Shown here piece by piece: positions 45,801 to 55,240 of a DNA stretch of 64,000 nucleotides; the stretch's first letter is position 1; each line of letters begins with the position of its first letter. Position numbers and translations under genes: made by a program. The stretch is from Emiliania huxleyi CCMP1516. Lineage: Eukaryota > Haptophyta > Isochrysidales > Noelaerhabdaceae. Where the stretch lies: assembly GCF_000372725.1 (NCBI RefSeq), contig NW_005200063.1, positions 64,829 through 128,828 of the forward strand. The letters are read 5' to 3'. Under the pieces are notes generated by a model. The model searched no databases, was not told the origin of the DNA, and saw only the letters and a list, made by a program, of their open reading frames with translations.

Positions 45801-46461
45801 AATGCCCGCAGCCGCACCGCAACAGGTCTTGCCCATGGACATGGAAACGACCGTTTCGGTGTGGTTGGGCGTACCTGCCCAAGCCCTCGAGGTTGAGCTT
45901 CTCGGCGGCGGCCACCGCTGCGGCAGCCGTGTCTGAGAGGTCGTCCCCGCGCTGCTGTTCCGCATCTGCGCGCTGCTGCGCAGAGCTGCCCCACAGCTGC
46001 TTCGCAAAGATGCACGCGTCGAGGAGGGTGCCGAAAGAGGTGATTTTCCTTGACTCGGAGTTCGACGCGGAGTCTTGGACCCTGTAAGGCAGCGTCCCCC
46101 CGGGACGGTAGCTGACGTGCGGCACGCCTGTGTAGCTGTCACCGGTTCCCGCCCGCGCCTGTCCGCTGACGCACGTGTTCTCCAGCAGTGCCTCCCCGTG
46201 CCCACGCCGCACCATCTCCTTGCTCACCGCCTCGACAACGCCCTCCTCCTCGGCCCACTCCCGCCAAGGCTGGCCGTCGGGCGGCCGACCCTCGTAATCG
46301 GGAGACCAGCGAGAGCCGCACCGGGTGATCTCGTCCGCCAGCTTCGCTCGCGCCTCCTCGTCCTGGCGGCTCTCGGCCGCGCCTCGAAGCTCCGCTTCCA
46401 GCTGCGCATGCTGGCGCGACGCCGCATTGGCAGCGACGCGGCGCGACTTTCGCTGCTCCAT
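42877..46461 (-). CDS. Large multi-exon membrane protein, unknown, interrupted by a gap
   Basis: From the ATG at 46461 one open exon runs to about 45430. It has a charged N-terminus, G-T-L-P-Y-R-V-Q-D and I-T-S-F-G-T-L-L-D, then a Cys/His cluster C-G-C-G-H-C-D-A-L, then a helix F-R-W-L-L-L-P-S-L-L-C-S-M-A-F-I-F-A. After the N gap come a second helix exon at about 44850-44770 (T-F-G-L-G-L-L-Y-L-G-C-S-I-G-S-I-V-W), a long exon from 44513 (E-E-Y-W-L-R-A-T-H-A-V-L-C-P), one from about 44130 (I-R-F-F-Y-A-G-T-V-P-G), and C-terminal exons ending at 42877. Helices framing a large soluble part suggest a lumenal or extracellular domain. The family is not recognised. The part before the gap could be a separate gene. 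Confidence 0.5.
44964..45231. other. Assembly gap (268 N)
   Basis: Inside the large membrane-protein gene; part of an intron, and possibly an exon, is missing. Confidence 1.
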
Positions 46462-46948
46462 GGCACTGGCGGGAGTGCTCGAGTGGCACGGCCGTTCGTC
46501 ACGTCTCCTCGCGGCGCGCGAATCACAGAAGTGCTGAAGAAGCAGTCCGGAGGAGGAGCCGCCTGCGTTTCGTTTTTTCTCACACCACGTGCCTCTGGAC
46601 CTCCGTTCACGTGCACGAGCTTCTTGAGCCACCCACCCACCCACCCACCTCACGGCCCGGCTGAGGCTTGGAACCACCCACCCACCCCACCCACCTCACG
46701 GCCCGGCTGAGGCTTGGAACCACCCACCCACCCCCAGCCCCACCCACCTCACGGCCCGGCTGATGAGGCGAGGAAACCCACCCCCACCGACCGACCCACC
46801 CCCACCACCCAACCAACCGTCCCGGCCACGGGAGACACAAGCAAGGTAGCAAAGCACCCAGCCTCGCGCGCCTTATACAGCACAGCCTGACCCACAGCCG
46901 AGGGTTAGGGTTAGGGTAGGGGGCAGACACGGATGGTGGTCTTCCCTC
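46462..46948. repeat. Upstream region with a 45-50 bp minisatellite
   Basis: Three copies of a unit containing cctcacggcccggctgagg separated by cccacccacc runs (46620-46830), then a short telomere-like gggttagggttagggtaggg at 46902-46921. Confidence 0.85.
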
Positions 46949-47546
46949 AGATAAGGGAGATTGCTACGTCGCCCTGGACGGCACGTCCCACAGGCCCGTG
47001 AGGCGGGCGGACCACACCGAGCTCGCAGAGATGCCAGCGGAGTTCGAGCACACCCGCGCGCAGGTCCGGGCCCTGCGGGACAAGGCATGGGTACGAGCCC
47101 TCGAGCAGAGGGCAAGCGACCTCTTCGACGAGGGGGAGAGCGATACCGAGCACCACGAGCTCTCCGTCATCGCCGCCGCCCTGGCGGCGGCGGCGGCCCG
47201 CCAGCGGGCCGCCGCCGGGGACGTTGGGGACCCCGCCGCAAACCCCGTGCACCACCCTTCCAGCGGGCGAGTCACCTGGCCCCGCGCGGCCGAGCAATCA
47301 GCGCCTTTGAGCGCGGCCGCGCGCACCGCCAGCAGGGAGACCGGCGGGCCGCTCTACGGCGCGGCGACCCCCGGTGGCGGCGGCCGACCTCACCCTCACC
47401 CCGAGGCCGGCCCCCGCCGTGCGCCTCCCGCACCCCTCGGGCCTCAGTGCCACCATTCCGGTAACCCGCCCCGCGACAGATTCCGCGCGCGATTTCTTTC
47501 TGCATTGCCGTTCTTAACGGAGTCGCTTAGGCGGCTCCGGTGGTGA
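46949..47546 (+). CDS. Hypothetical helical ORF, start not visible
   Basis: Open frame to a stop at 47546. A possible acceptor at 46947-46948 would begin an exon with Y-V-A-L-D-G-T-S-H-R-P-V-R. The part up to about 47210 is helical and charged (A-E-F-E-H-T-R-A-Q-V-R-A-L-R-D-K-A-W) with an acidic patch D-E-G-E-S-D-T-E. After that it is Pro/Gly/Ala-rich. The first ATG is at 47031. No family recognised, so this may be a partial gene or chance. Confidence 0.3.
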
Positions 47547-47703
47547 GCCTGTGTGTGTGCCAGTCCGCGCCAGTCTGCGCCCTTGTCGTGCCAGTGTGCT
47601 GTGAGAGAGGCTTGTGACTTAAGAATTCTTTCTGGGGGAAGGCTTCGACGGCGGCGTCGGCGGCGCGAGGCCCCCGCCGCACCCCTATCGGTCCGTCGAG
47701 CCC

Positions 47704-48970
47704 ATGACCTGGTCATGCGGCGCCTGCACCTTCGAAAACAGGGACCACGACCGAGCGTGCACGGTGTGTGAGACGCCGCGACCGTCTAGCCAGCCGACGC
47801 CGGCAGTCCCGTTCAGCCAGCCGCCATCAAGCCGGACGCAGCGCGTTCAGGTCTTGATTCCAGCGGGCGCTTTCGAGGGCTCTACCTTTCGCGTGTCCGT
47901 CGGCGGCGAGCTCTTCGAGGCGGTAGTTCCTCCCTTCTACCGCCCTGGCATGAGCCTCGCGATTGAGCTGCCAGCAAGAGGGAATGCGCTGCCGGCGTGG
48001 AGCTGCAGTCGCTGCACGCTGGAGAACGAGCCCCACGAGCAGGTGGCTGAGCGCCACAGCGCTCCGCTGCCAGATACAGCTACACAGCTGCAGCTGCACA
48101 GTTCTGACGGCGTCACCGCGTCCACAGGCTTGTGCGGCCTGCGGCGGTCCTCGTCCGGCGGCTGCCGAGCAGCAGCCGAGCGAAGAGGAGCAGCTGGCGG
48201 CCGCCCTGGAAGCAAGCCGGTGCTCGCCGATCACAGGGTCGGGTCTCAAGCTGGTGCTGTCACGTGAGCGGCTGCCTCCTCACCCGCAGGCTTGAGGCGC
48301 CGCCGCCCGCGCCGGAGCTGGTCGCGCGCCACACTGAGCTGGGCTTATCCCCAGACGAGGCAAAGCCCGAGGCAAGGGTGCGCTTGAGGGCCTCGCCGAG
48401 ACTTCGCGCTCGTTGTAGGCGCTCGAACTGGCGCTGATGCAGTCGCGCGTGGATGCGTCCGGCGGCCCGCCAACCCACCACTCCGACATCACCCCGCCGC
48501 CTCCGCCGCCGACCGCCGGGCGGACAGCGTCAATCGCCCTCGCGAGACCTGTCAAGGCGGAGGCGGGCGGAGGGGCCTCCAAGCCGATCCTGCTCGCCAA
48601 GGTGCTGAGCGGCGTGGCGGGCATCGCAGGAGGCGGGAGGGCTCGCGGTGAGCTCCGAGAGAGCTTGCTCGATGGCGAAGGCGAGAGGTCGGCGGCTGCA
48701 GGCGTGAGCAGCAGTGCAGAAAATCGCTACCAGGCGCCGGTTGTCCCCACGCCACAAGTGGCGACGCCGTCGTCTGAGATGGACCGTTCCGTCACCCAGC
48801 CGCTTAGTCTCAGCCGCCTCCTGCCTCTGGGCCACGGCCAGCCCGACCAGCGCAGTCTCCTGGCGGCATCGCGAGAAGATTTGGAGGAGGGCGGCGAGGA
48901 CGGCGGCGTGAGGGCTGTCGGGACCGCCTTTCTTGGTGGGGCGGGCACGTATGGCAAGTTAGAAGGGTGA
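47704..48970 (+). CDS. RanBP2-type zinc-finger protein with UIM-like helices
   Basis: ATG at 47704. Exon 1 (47704-48042) begins with a complete RanBP2 finger: W-S-C-G-A-C-T-F-E-N-R-D-H-D-R-A-C-T-V-C. A short beta module follows (V-Q-V-L-I-P-A-G...F-R-V-S-V-G-G-E-L-F). A second finger is split by a GT intron: W-S-C-S-R-C-T-L-E-N-E-P-H-E-Q joins A-C-A-A-C-G-G at 48128. Such fingers bind ubiquitin or RNA. E-E-E-Q-L-A-A-A-L-E-A-S, and after later introns A-L-E-L-A-L-M-Q-S-R (about 48421), look like ubiquitin-interacting motifs, which favours the ubiquitin reading. The remainder to 48970 is disordered. Exons between 48225 and 48437 are approximate. Confidence 0.65.
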
Positions 48971-49190
48971 GACCCGACTCCCGAGCCGAGCCGAGAGTTG
49001 TGGCTTGTGCAATTCAGCGCCTATGTGAAAGGTTCTCTGTACAAACCCCTGCACAAACACCGCATGGGCGGACACTTGCTCCTTTTACCCCCCTCCGGAG
49101 TTTTTTTTATTTTTTTGCTGCCAATATTCGTAATACGTAAATCATCGCCCGCTAAAATTCATCGCATCCCCAGCGCAGAGGGGCGCGGTC

Positions 49191-51683
49191 ATGGCGCGGA
49201 AGGTCCGCAACGCGTCCTCGCGAAAGCCGCCACGGTCCGCACTCTTGGCCGCCGGTCCAGAGCCGCCGCCCGTCCCTGAGCCGCCGCCCACGCTCAACGT
49301 ATGGGCGTGGTGTGCAGCACCAGCGAGCAGCCAGGCCTGCCGCTACTTTCTCTCGACGTGGGAAGAGAACCTCGCACGAAGCCGGTTGGCAAAGCACCTT
49401 GGAGTGGCGGTTCACATCCGCGTGCTTCACCTGGGCAACTTCGAGGAGTATCTCGGCGCCCCCGGTGTCGGCCTCGGCAAGGGTGCGAGTGAGGGCGGCA
49501 CTCCGGCCTCCGGCGCGCTTCCCTCCTCTTTTTGGGCACTGGGCAAAGAGCTCGACGCGGGCGACGCGGCTACGTTTCAGTCGGACGCAGTGCGGCTCGC
49601 GGTGCTCCGAAAGTACGGGGGCCTTTGCATGGAGCTGTCGACTCTGATCGACCGCGCGAGCGGCGAGCGGCTCCTCAACCTCTGGCAGTGCATCTGCAGC
49701 GACGGCTTCCAGTACGAGCGAGCAGTGATTGCCGACAATGTCGGCTTCGTGCTCTCCAACAAGGGGGGTGCGCAGTGCCTGGAGGTGAACCAGAGCCAGA
49801 CGTCGCCTGACGTGCGGTTGGCAGACTTCCGATCGGTGCAGAGCTCGAGCTTGATGGCGCTTCCTGAGGACACCTACATTGCCACGGTTCAGCGGCTGCA
49901 TTGCGCTGCGTTGGAGAGCGCCGACTTTCGGCGCGCGTTGCGGGAAGGTAGCTTTGTGCGCTTCCGGGGCCGACCTGCCTTTAGCAACTACCACGACCCG
50001 ACGTTTCGAGCGGAGCGTGCCGCCCACCTCCAACACTTGCCCCTGGCAGATGGCGACGTGACCGGGGTCCGCGTCCACGGCGCTGGGCTGGAGCAGTGGC
50101 TTCCGCGGCGCGAGCAGCGGTTACGGCTGGTCAAGGACTGCATTCGGGTGGAGTGGGAGATCAAAAAGGGTCGGATGCGCATCTGCGCTCCGCTCTTCCT
50201 CAACACGATCATGTCGCTCGTCATGGCGGCGGCACTGCGAGCGGGCAAAAGCCACCTCGACTTGCTTCAGACCACGGCCAAGCTCTTCTTCTTCTCCACT
50301 GCCTTTGTCGAGGCAGACTGGGTCAGCCGGGCGGCCGTTCTGAACAAGTTCCCTCGGACGGCCGAGTTTGGCACTGACTGGGGCGAGCAGCGCGAAGTCT
50401 TTCTCAAGGCGCTCAGCGGGCAGATGCGCTGCCCGCCGTACCCGCCAGAGATCCTCGGCGGCGTCCGCCTAGTCGATGCGGCGAGGGCTATGCTGGGCCT
50501 ACGCGAGGCGATCGCGCAGGGACTCATGGGCCCCGAGCAGCTGAAGGGTCTCCCTCTGCTGAGTGCCCCGGTGCTTTTTGAGGAGATGTGGCGGCTCTGC
50601 CGGGGGAGCAACATTGAGGTTGCGCCGGGCACCGACTCGGGCGCCGGTCCCCGCCGCCGCATAATGCGCTTCCGGCGTCGAGAGCGGGAATCGCTGCCGC
50701 TTCGCACTTCTCCGCCAGCTCCTGAGAAGGAGGCCGCGCTGCCGCTCGGCACCTCGCCAGCGGCGGCGGCGCCTGGGCTGCACATCGACCTCATCACCTT
50801 GAGCAAGGCCGGCACGGGCCAAATTCTCCTCGAGGCGCTCAAACGGGACGGCTACGCCTTTGTGCGCATCCCTGGGCTCGGCGCCGCGCGAGCTGCATGC
50901 CTGAACGCGAGCACTTCCTTTTTCGGATTGCCGGCTGAGCAGAAGCGGAGGCATCGGGTCGCGCCAAGTGCCACTTTGCGTCACGCGGGGTACCTCGATT
51001 TTGGCAATGACTTGCAGGCCTTTGAAGTGCCGCTCCGGCTCAATGGTGGCTTTGCCTGGCCACCTGACGGAGAGCTGCAGCGCGCCGCGCGTCGGGCAAT
51101 CGGGCTGCTCTTCTCAGCGTCGAAAGCCGCGCTGGCTGCCGTCGCCCTCGCCGCGGGCCTAGACTCGGCAGCAATCACTGCGATGCTCGACCTGGCCGCG
51201 TCGTCCGAGGCTGGGCGATCGGCCGGGTCCTCGCTCCGCTTGTGCCAGTACGACGCCCCTGCGACCGAGTCGGCGATTACGCAACCCTGGCACACGGACG
51301 GAACTTTATTGACTCTCGCCCCGGCCGGGACGGCTGCCCGGCTCGTGTGCCGCCACGCGTCCGACGGCTCACCCCTCGCCCCTGAGGCCTCGATGATGCC
51401 GGACGAGGCGCTGATGTTTGCTGGCGACGTGCTCTCGTTTCTGACTGGCGGCGCCATCCCGGCGTGCATGCATGCCGTGCTGCCGCCGCCCGCTGCAGGT
51501 CGAGCCTCGATGCCCTTCTTCTTGCGTCCGGGGCGGAACGTGACGTTGCGCCCTCCAGCAAGCTGCGCGGGGGTGCAGTCCATCACCATGGCGCAGCTCG
51601 AAAGGATGGGGAACGAGCGCGGCATCCGGCAAGGCTGGCCGTGGAAGCAATCCACCTACTACACCGACCGCGCACCGCCTTGA
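49191..51683 (+). CDS. Glycosyltransferase-like (GT32 type) / 2OG-Fe(II) dioxygenase fusion
   Basis: Intronless, 830 residues from the ATG at 49191. Residues about 35-250 look like the GT32/capsular-sugar transferase fold: N-V-W-A-W-C-A-A-P, then A-T-F-Q-S-D-A-V-R-L-A-V-L-R-K-Y-G-G-L, where the DxD-bearing loop normally follows. Here that loop is C-M-E-L-S-T, so the metal-binding Asp residues are replaced. Residues about 545-800 are an isopenicillin-N-synthase-like dioxygenase: R-D-G-Y-A-F-V-R-I-P, F-F-G-L-P-A-E-Q-K, the iron ligands in W-H-T-D-G (about 701) and C-M-H-A-V (about 761), and R-A-S-M-P-F-F as the 2-oxoglutarate-binding Arg motif. It may modify a glycan or glycoprotein. The lack of introns is unlike most neighbours. 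Confidence 0.75.
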   Translation: MARKVRNASSRKPPRSALLAAGPEPPPVPEPPPTLNVWAWCAAPASSQACRYFLSTWEENLARSRLAKHLGVAVHIRVLHLGNFEEYLGAPGVGLGKGASEGGTPASGALPSSFWALGKELDAGDAATFQSDAVRLAVLRKYGGLCMELSTLIDRASGERLLNLWQCICSDGFQYERAVIADNVGFVLSNKGGAQCLEVNQSQTSPDVRLADFRSVQSSSLMALPEDTYIATVQRLHCAALESADFRRALREGSFVRFRGRPAFSNYHDPTFRAERAAHLQHLPLADGDVTGVRVHGAGLEQWLPRREQRLRLVKDCIRVEWEIKKGRMRICAPLFLNTIMSLVMAAALRAGKSHLDLLQTTAKLFFFSTAFVEADWVSRAAVLNKFPRTAEFGTDWGEQREVFLKALSGQMRCPPYPPEILGGVRLVDAARAMLGLREAIAQGLMGPEQLKGLPLLSAPVLFEEMWRLCRGSNIEVAPGTDSGAGPRRRIMRFRRRERESLPLRTSPPAPEKEAALPLGTSPAAAAPGLHIDLITLSKAGTGQILLEALKRDGYAFVRIPGLGAARAACLNASTSFFGLPAEQKRRHRVAPSATLRHAGYLDFGNDLQAFEVPLRLNGGFAWPPDGELQRAARRAIGLLFSASKAALAAVALAAGLDSAAITAMLDLAASSEAGRSAGSSLRLCQYDAPATESAITQPWHTDGTLLTLAPAGTAARLVCRHASDGSPLAPEASMMPDEALMFAGDVLSFLTGGAIPACMHAVLPPPAAGRASMPFFLRPGRNVTLRPPASCAGVQSITMAQLERMGNERGIRQGWPWKQSTYYTDRAPP

Positions 51684-51875
51684 TGGGCCATGGGCGCGGC
51701 CACGGGGCGGGGGGCAAAGGGCGCGAAGGGTAGAGCCACGGGGACAGCTTTTAAGTGGTGCGGTTGTCGTGGGAGCCAAACATCAGTACCACACCCCCCG
51801 CAGAAGTTGGAACCCAGCCCGACTCGGGCCTCCGTAGCTCGTCGCCGGACCTCATCGAGGTAGGGGGTGGCGTGC

Positions 51876-52952
51876 ATGCTCCGCTACCTCGCCTCCAGCC
51901 GCTGGCACGCGACGCTCGCCGACCGGGCCGTGCTATCGCTCACGGGCGCCGACAGCCGCAAGCTGCTGCAGGGGCTGACGACGGCCAACGCCGACGAGCT
52001 CGCCGCCGGCACGCCGCTCTACACGGGCTTCCTCAATGCGCAGGGCCGCGTGCTCGCCACCGGCTTCCTGCTGCCGGCGTCGGAGGATGGTGTGGTCATC
52101 GACACGCACGTCGGCTCGGCGCCGCTCCTCCTCAAGCACCTGAAGCGCTACAAGCTCCGCTCAAAGGTGGCCATCGCTGACCGGTCAGCGGAGCTCGCCG
52201 TCGTCGCCGCGTGTGGCACCGCCGTGCCGCTCGAGCCCGCCGACGGCGTCGCGCTACCGGGCGACGGCGGCGCGTGGCGCGACCCGCGGCTCCGCTGCCT
52301 CGGCTGGCGCGGCGTGGCGCCGCGTGCGGACGGAGGCGACGCCCAGCCGCCTGCAGAGCTGCTTGGCGGGGCAGGGGGCGGGGAGGGGTCCTCCGAGGCG
52401 GCGCCGGCGGCGCTGCACGCGCTCTGCGAGGCGATTCTCGGCGTGGGCGACGGGCCCGCCTACTTGCCACCCACTGAGGCGCTGCCGCTCGAGAGCAACC
52501 TTGAGGTGCTCGGCGGCGTCGCGTTTGACAAGGGCTGCTACCTGGGGCAGGAGCTGACGGCGAGGACGCAGTCGCGAGGCGTGACGCGCAAGCGGATGGC
52601 GCCGCTCGTCTCGGCCTCCGTCGCGGCCGCCCTCGGCCCGCCGCCGCCCGAGGACGTCCTGCCCGCGGCCCTCTCTCACCTGCCGGCCGCGGAGAGGGCA
52701 CTCGCGGCGGCGCTTCCGGTGGAGGCGTGGCTGGAGGCGCAGCCGGGCGGAGGCACGCCCGAGGGGGCGGGCAGCGCGCTGCAGGACGCGGCGGGCAAGC
52801 CGGCGGGCAAGTTGCGCCTCTTCGACAGCGCGCTCGGCCTCGGCGCCGCGCTCTGCCGCCTCGAGGCGATGGGCGGAGGCGTGCTCACCGCAGAGGAGGC
52901 GGGCGAGGTCGTCCCGCTGCGGCCGTCGTGGTGGCCGGCCGGCGTGCACTAG
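51876..52952 (+). CDS. IBA57: IBA57, mitochondrial Fe-S cluster assembly (YgfZ/GcvT family)
   Basis: Folate-binding-fold protein that works with ISCA1/2 to make [4Fe-4S] clusters in mitochondria. An in-frame GTG precedes the ATG at 51876, which I prefer. It opens L-T-G-A-D-S-R-K-L-L-Q-G-L-T-T, then G-F-L-N-A-Q-G-R-V-L-A-T, L-K-R-Y-K-L-R-S-K-V and L-P-L-E-S-N-L-E, and has the family signature K-G-C-Y-L-G-Q-E at about residue 219. At 358 residues and a single exon the length is normal. No clear presequence is visible before the fold, so targeting may use the short N-terminus (R-Y-L-A-S-S-R-W). Confidence 0.93.
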   Translation: MLRYLASSRWHATLADRAVLSLTGADSRKLLQGLTTANADELAAGTPLYTGFLNAQGRVLATGFLLPASEDGVVIDTHVGSAPLLLKHLKRYKLRSKVAIADRSAELAVVAACGTAVPLEPADGVALPGDGGAWRDPRLRCLGWRGVAPRADGGDAQPPAELLGGAGGGEGSSEAAPAALHALCEAILGVGDGPAYLPPTEALPLESNLEVLGGVAFDKGCYLGQELTARTQSRGVTRKRMAPLVSASVAAALGPPPPEDVLPAALSHLPAAERALAAALPVEAWLEAQPGGGTPEGAGSALQDAAGKPAGKLRLFDSALGLGAALCRLEAMGGGVLTAEEAGEVVPLRPSWWPAGVH

Positions 52953-53271
52953 GACTGTGTGGGAATGCGGCGCGAGGTCGCGGAAATTGCCCCGCCACTG
53001 TCGCACCGCGCGTGTGTGCCGGTGATTGGGGACGGCGGCGTTTTATGGTCGCAGAGAGAACACGCTCGCACGAGAAAACGCGCCAACCGATTCTCCCCGT
53101 TGCTCCCGGAGATCATTGCTCTCCCAATCGCCAACCGCAATGCAGTCAAAGAATGCGAACTCGACAGGTGCAAGGAAGCACAGCCATTGAGGTTGCTCGA
53201 AAGGCCGGTGGCCTGGCGCGTGGCGGTCCGGTGCTGAGTTGCTAGTTCGCATTCTCTTCGACATACTCAAC
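52953..53271. other. Intergenic, no gene seen
   Basis: Between two same-strand genes; an ORF at 53043-53357 on the minus strand lacks any domain. Confidence 0.5.
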
Positions 53272-55047
53272 ATGGGTGAGCATGCCTGGACAACTAAGGA
53301 GCTCGAGCAGGCGGCGGAGACATACGGCATCAAGAAGGTAGACCTCAAGGCATTCATCTTGCAGGGCGCGGTGAAGCAGCTGAACGACTACACAGCACTC
53401 GGGGTGGACCTCGGCTTCTTCAACGAGGCGACCGCCAAGTTATACGCAAATCGCAATCTGGAAGGCCTGCAACCCAGACTGCGTCTTCGATGCAACCTAC
53501 ACCGACTCGGGACCCTACCCGTCTCTCAAAACCGCTGAGAGCAGCTGCTACTGCAGCGACGCATCGACCTTGGCAAAGGGGCTGCGTGTACAGTGGGAAG
53601 GACTGTGTGGCCACAGCAACTCCTGCTCGATGCCACTCGCTCTTTCGTTTGAGACGTGCACCGACAAGCCGCAATTCCACAACCCGCTTCTTGGATATGT
53701 GGTGCTGGCGAGAGCCCGGAGTCCGCCCCCAAGGGCCTCTCTGACCTTCTCACGGAAATCTCGGGAGTCCAAACTGTCTACTACCGCCTCGAGTACGCGC
53801 TCCGACGCCTCGACAATCAGAACGTGGCGATGGAATCCCCCGGTTGCATTGGCGCGCACGTCAGGACCTGTGGCGAGGGGAGGGCCACGGTCCCCCCTCT
53901 GACGACGCTTGGGCGCGCCACGTCAGTGCCAGCGCGGCACGCCGCTGCGGCGGGACTGCCGTGGTGCGCCGCGGAGGGTGAGTGGACGAGGAAGCTTGTG
54001 AAGCCGCTAGCACCGCTCAACCTGGAGGGTCTGCCCACGACGTTTCTTATCGGCGCGCAAATGGCGGGGGTGTACGACCTCGTCGAGTTCATGACCGAGC
54101 GGCTGGGCTATTGCGGCGTCAACACAAACTTCTTCGAGTTCGGCGAGATGGGCGACGACGACGACGTTGCTCGGTACCGCTCTTGCTACAAGCACTGCAA
54201 CGGCAAGCCGGCACTGGACCTGACGCCCGAGTACATGTACGCGCACAGCACCGTGGCGCCGCGACTTGCGGCACCGTATGTGTCGGCGAAGGTGCTCGAT
54301 GGCGTGAGGACCATAGCACTGGTGAGGGAGCCAGTCACTCGGTTCGCGGCGGCGCTCGATCTCGAGCTCGAGCGATGCGACGGACTCATTGACGACACTC
54401 AGGGCCGCTGCAAGATATGCCACGCGACCAAGAGATGGAGCAATCATGAGGAGGCCACAATGCACCGCAAGGAGCTCTGCCGAGCTATGCGGAGCGGCTC
54501 GCTAATGCAACTGTTGAGCGAGGCGACGCGATCGGGCATCAACCGTTGCGCGACTAGCTGGAACCTGGCATGCCAGGCGGTCGACTACGGCCTCTATGCC
54601 AAGCAACTCACCACGTGGCTGCACATGCTCCCGAAGGAGCGAATGCTTGTGCTCCACTTTGAGGACTTTGTTGATGACCGGCAAGAGAATCGCCGGCGCG
54701 CCTACGACAGTCTGCACCGGTTTCTCAACACCCGAATGCCAGCTTTTGACACCGACTTTATTGGAGCGAACGAGAGGCCGGGCCGCTACCTAGGACGGCT
54801 AATCGAGTGCGTGGTACGACAGTTCTTCGAGGAGCCAAACGCGGATCTCGTATCTCTGCTACGCAAGACGTGGCCCGAGCAGGCACCCTTTGCGTCCGAG
54901 AAGTACAATGATGGCCTTGCCAACGGCCGCTGCAATGGCACGGATAGGTCAGCTGATCAGTGGTCATTGCCTTGGAGGGAGTCTCTCGAGATGATGAGGC
55001 GACGGCAGCAGCAGCGGAGAGCATCCGTCAATACTGGGGTTAGGTAA
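53272..55047 (+). CDS. Sulfotransferase-like protein, frame breaks in the N-terminal third
   Basis: The C-terminal part (about 54020-54900) resembles Golgi carbohydrate sulfotransferases. It has a PAPS 5'-phosphosulfate loop T-F-L-I-G-A-Q-M-A-G-V (normally with Lys and Gly-Thr), a 3'-phosphate motif V-R-E-P-V-T-R-F and L-H-F-E-D-F. It is preceded by a Cys-rich block (W-K-A-C-N-P-D-C...S-S-C-Y-C-S...S-N-S-C) in a different frame (about 53462-53690), and that by a segment from an ATG at 53272 (K-E-L-E-Q-A-A-E-T-Y-G-I) in the same frame as the sulfotransferase part. The frame moves out and back, so two compensating indels or unusual splicing are needed. A Cys-rich block before a sulfotransferase suits a secretory-pathway protein. 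Confidence 0.65.
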
Positions 55048-55240
55048 GTGCTAAAGGGTGTCGTCTCGACACTAGATCTATGATACAGGGCTTGTCGACT
55101 TGTGGGGATAGAGCTCATGTGAGCGGTGTCAGCTGTGTTTATTATCGTACCAGTGCATGAGGTGACATATGTTGTCATGCTTTTTAAATTATTTTTTAGA
55201 GCAACATACATTCGATTGTTCAAAAAAACGACACCAAAAT
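55048..55240. other. Short AT-richer spacer between convergent genes
   Basis: 55140-55250 is clearly AT-rich, with ttttttag-like runs; presumed 3' UTRs. Confidence 0.5.
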
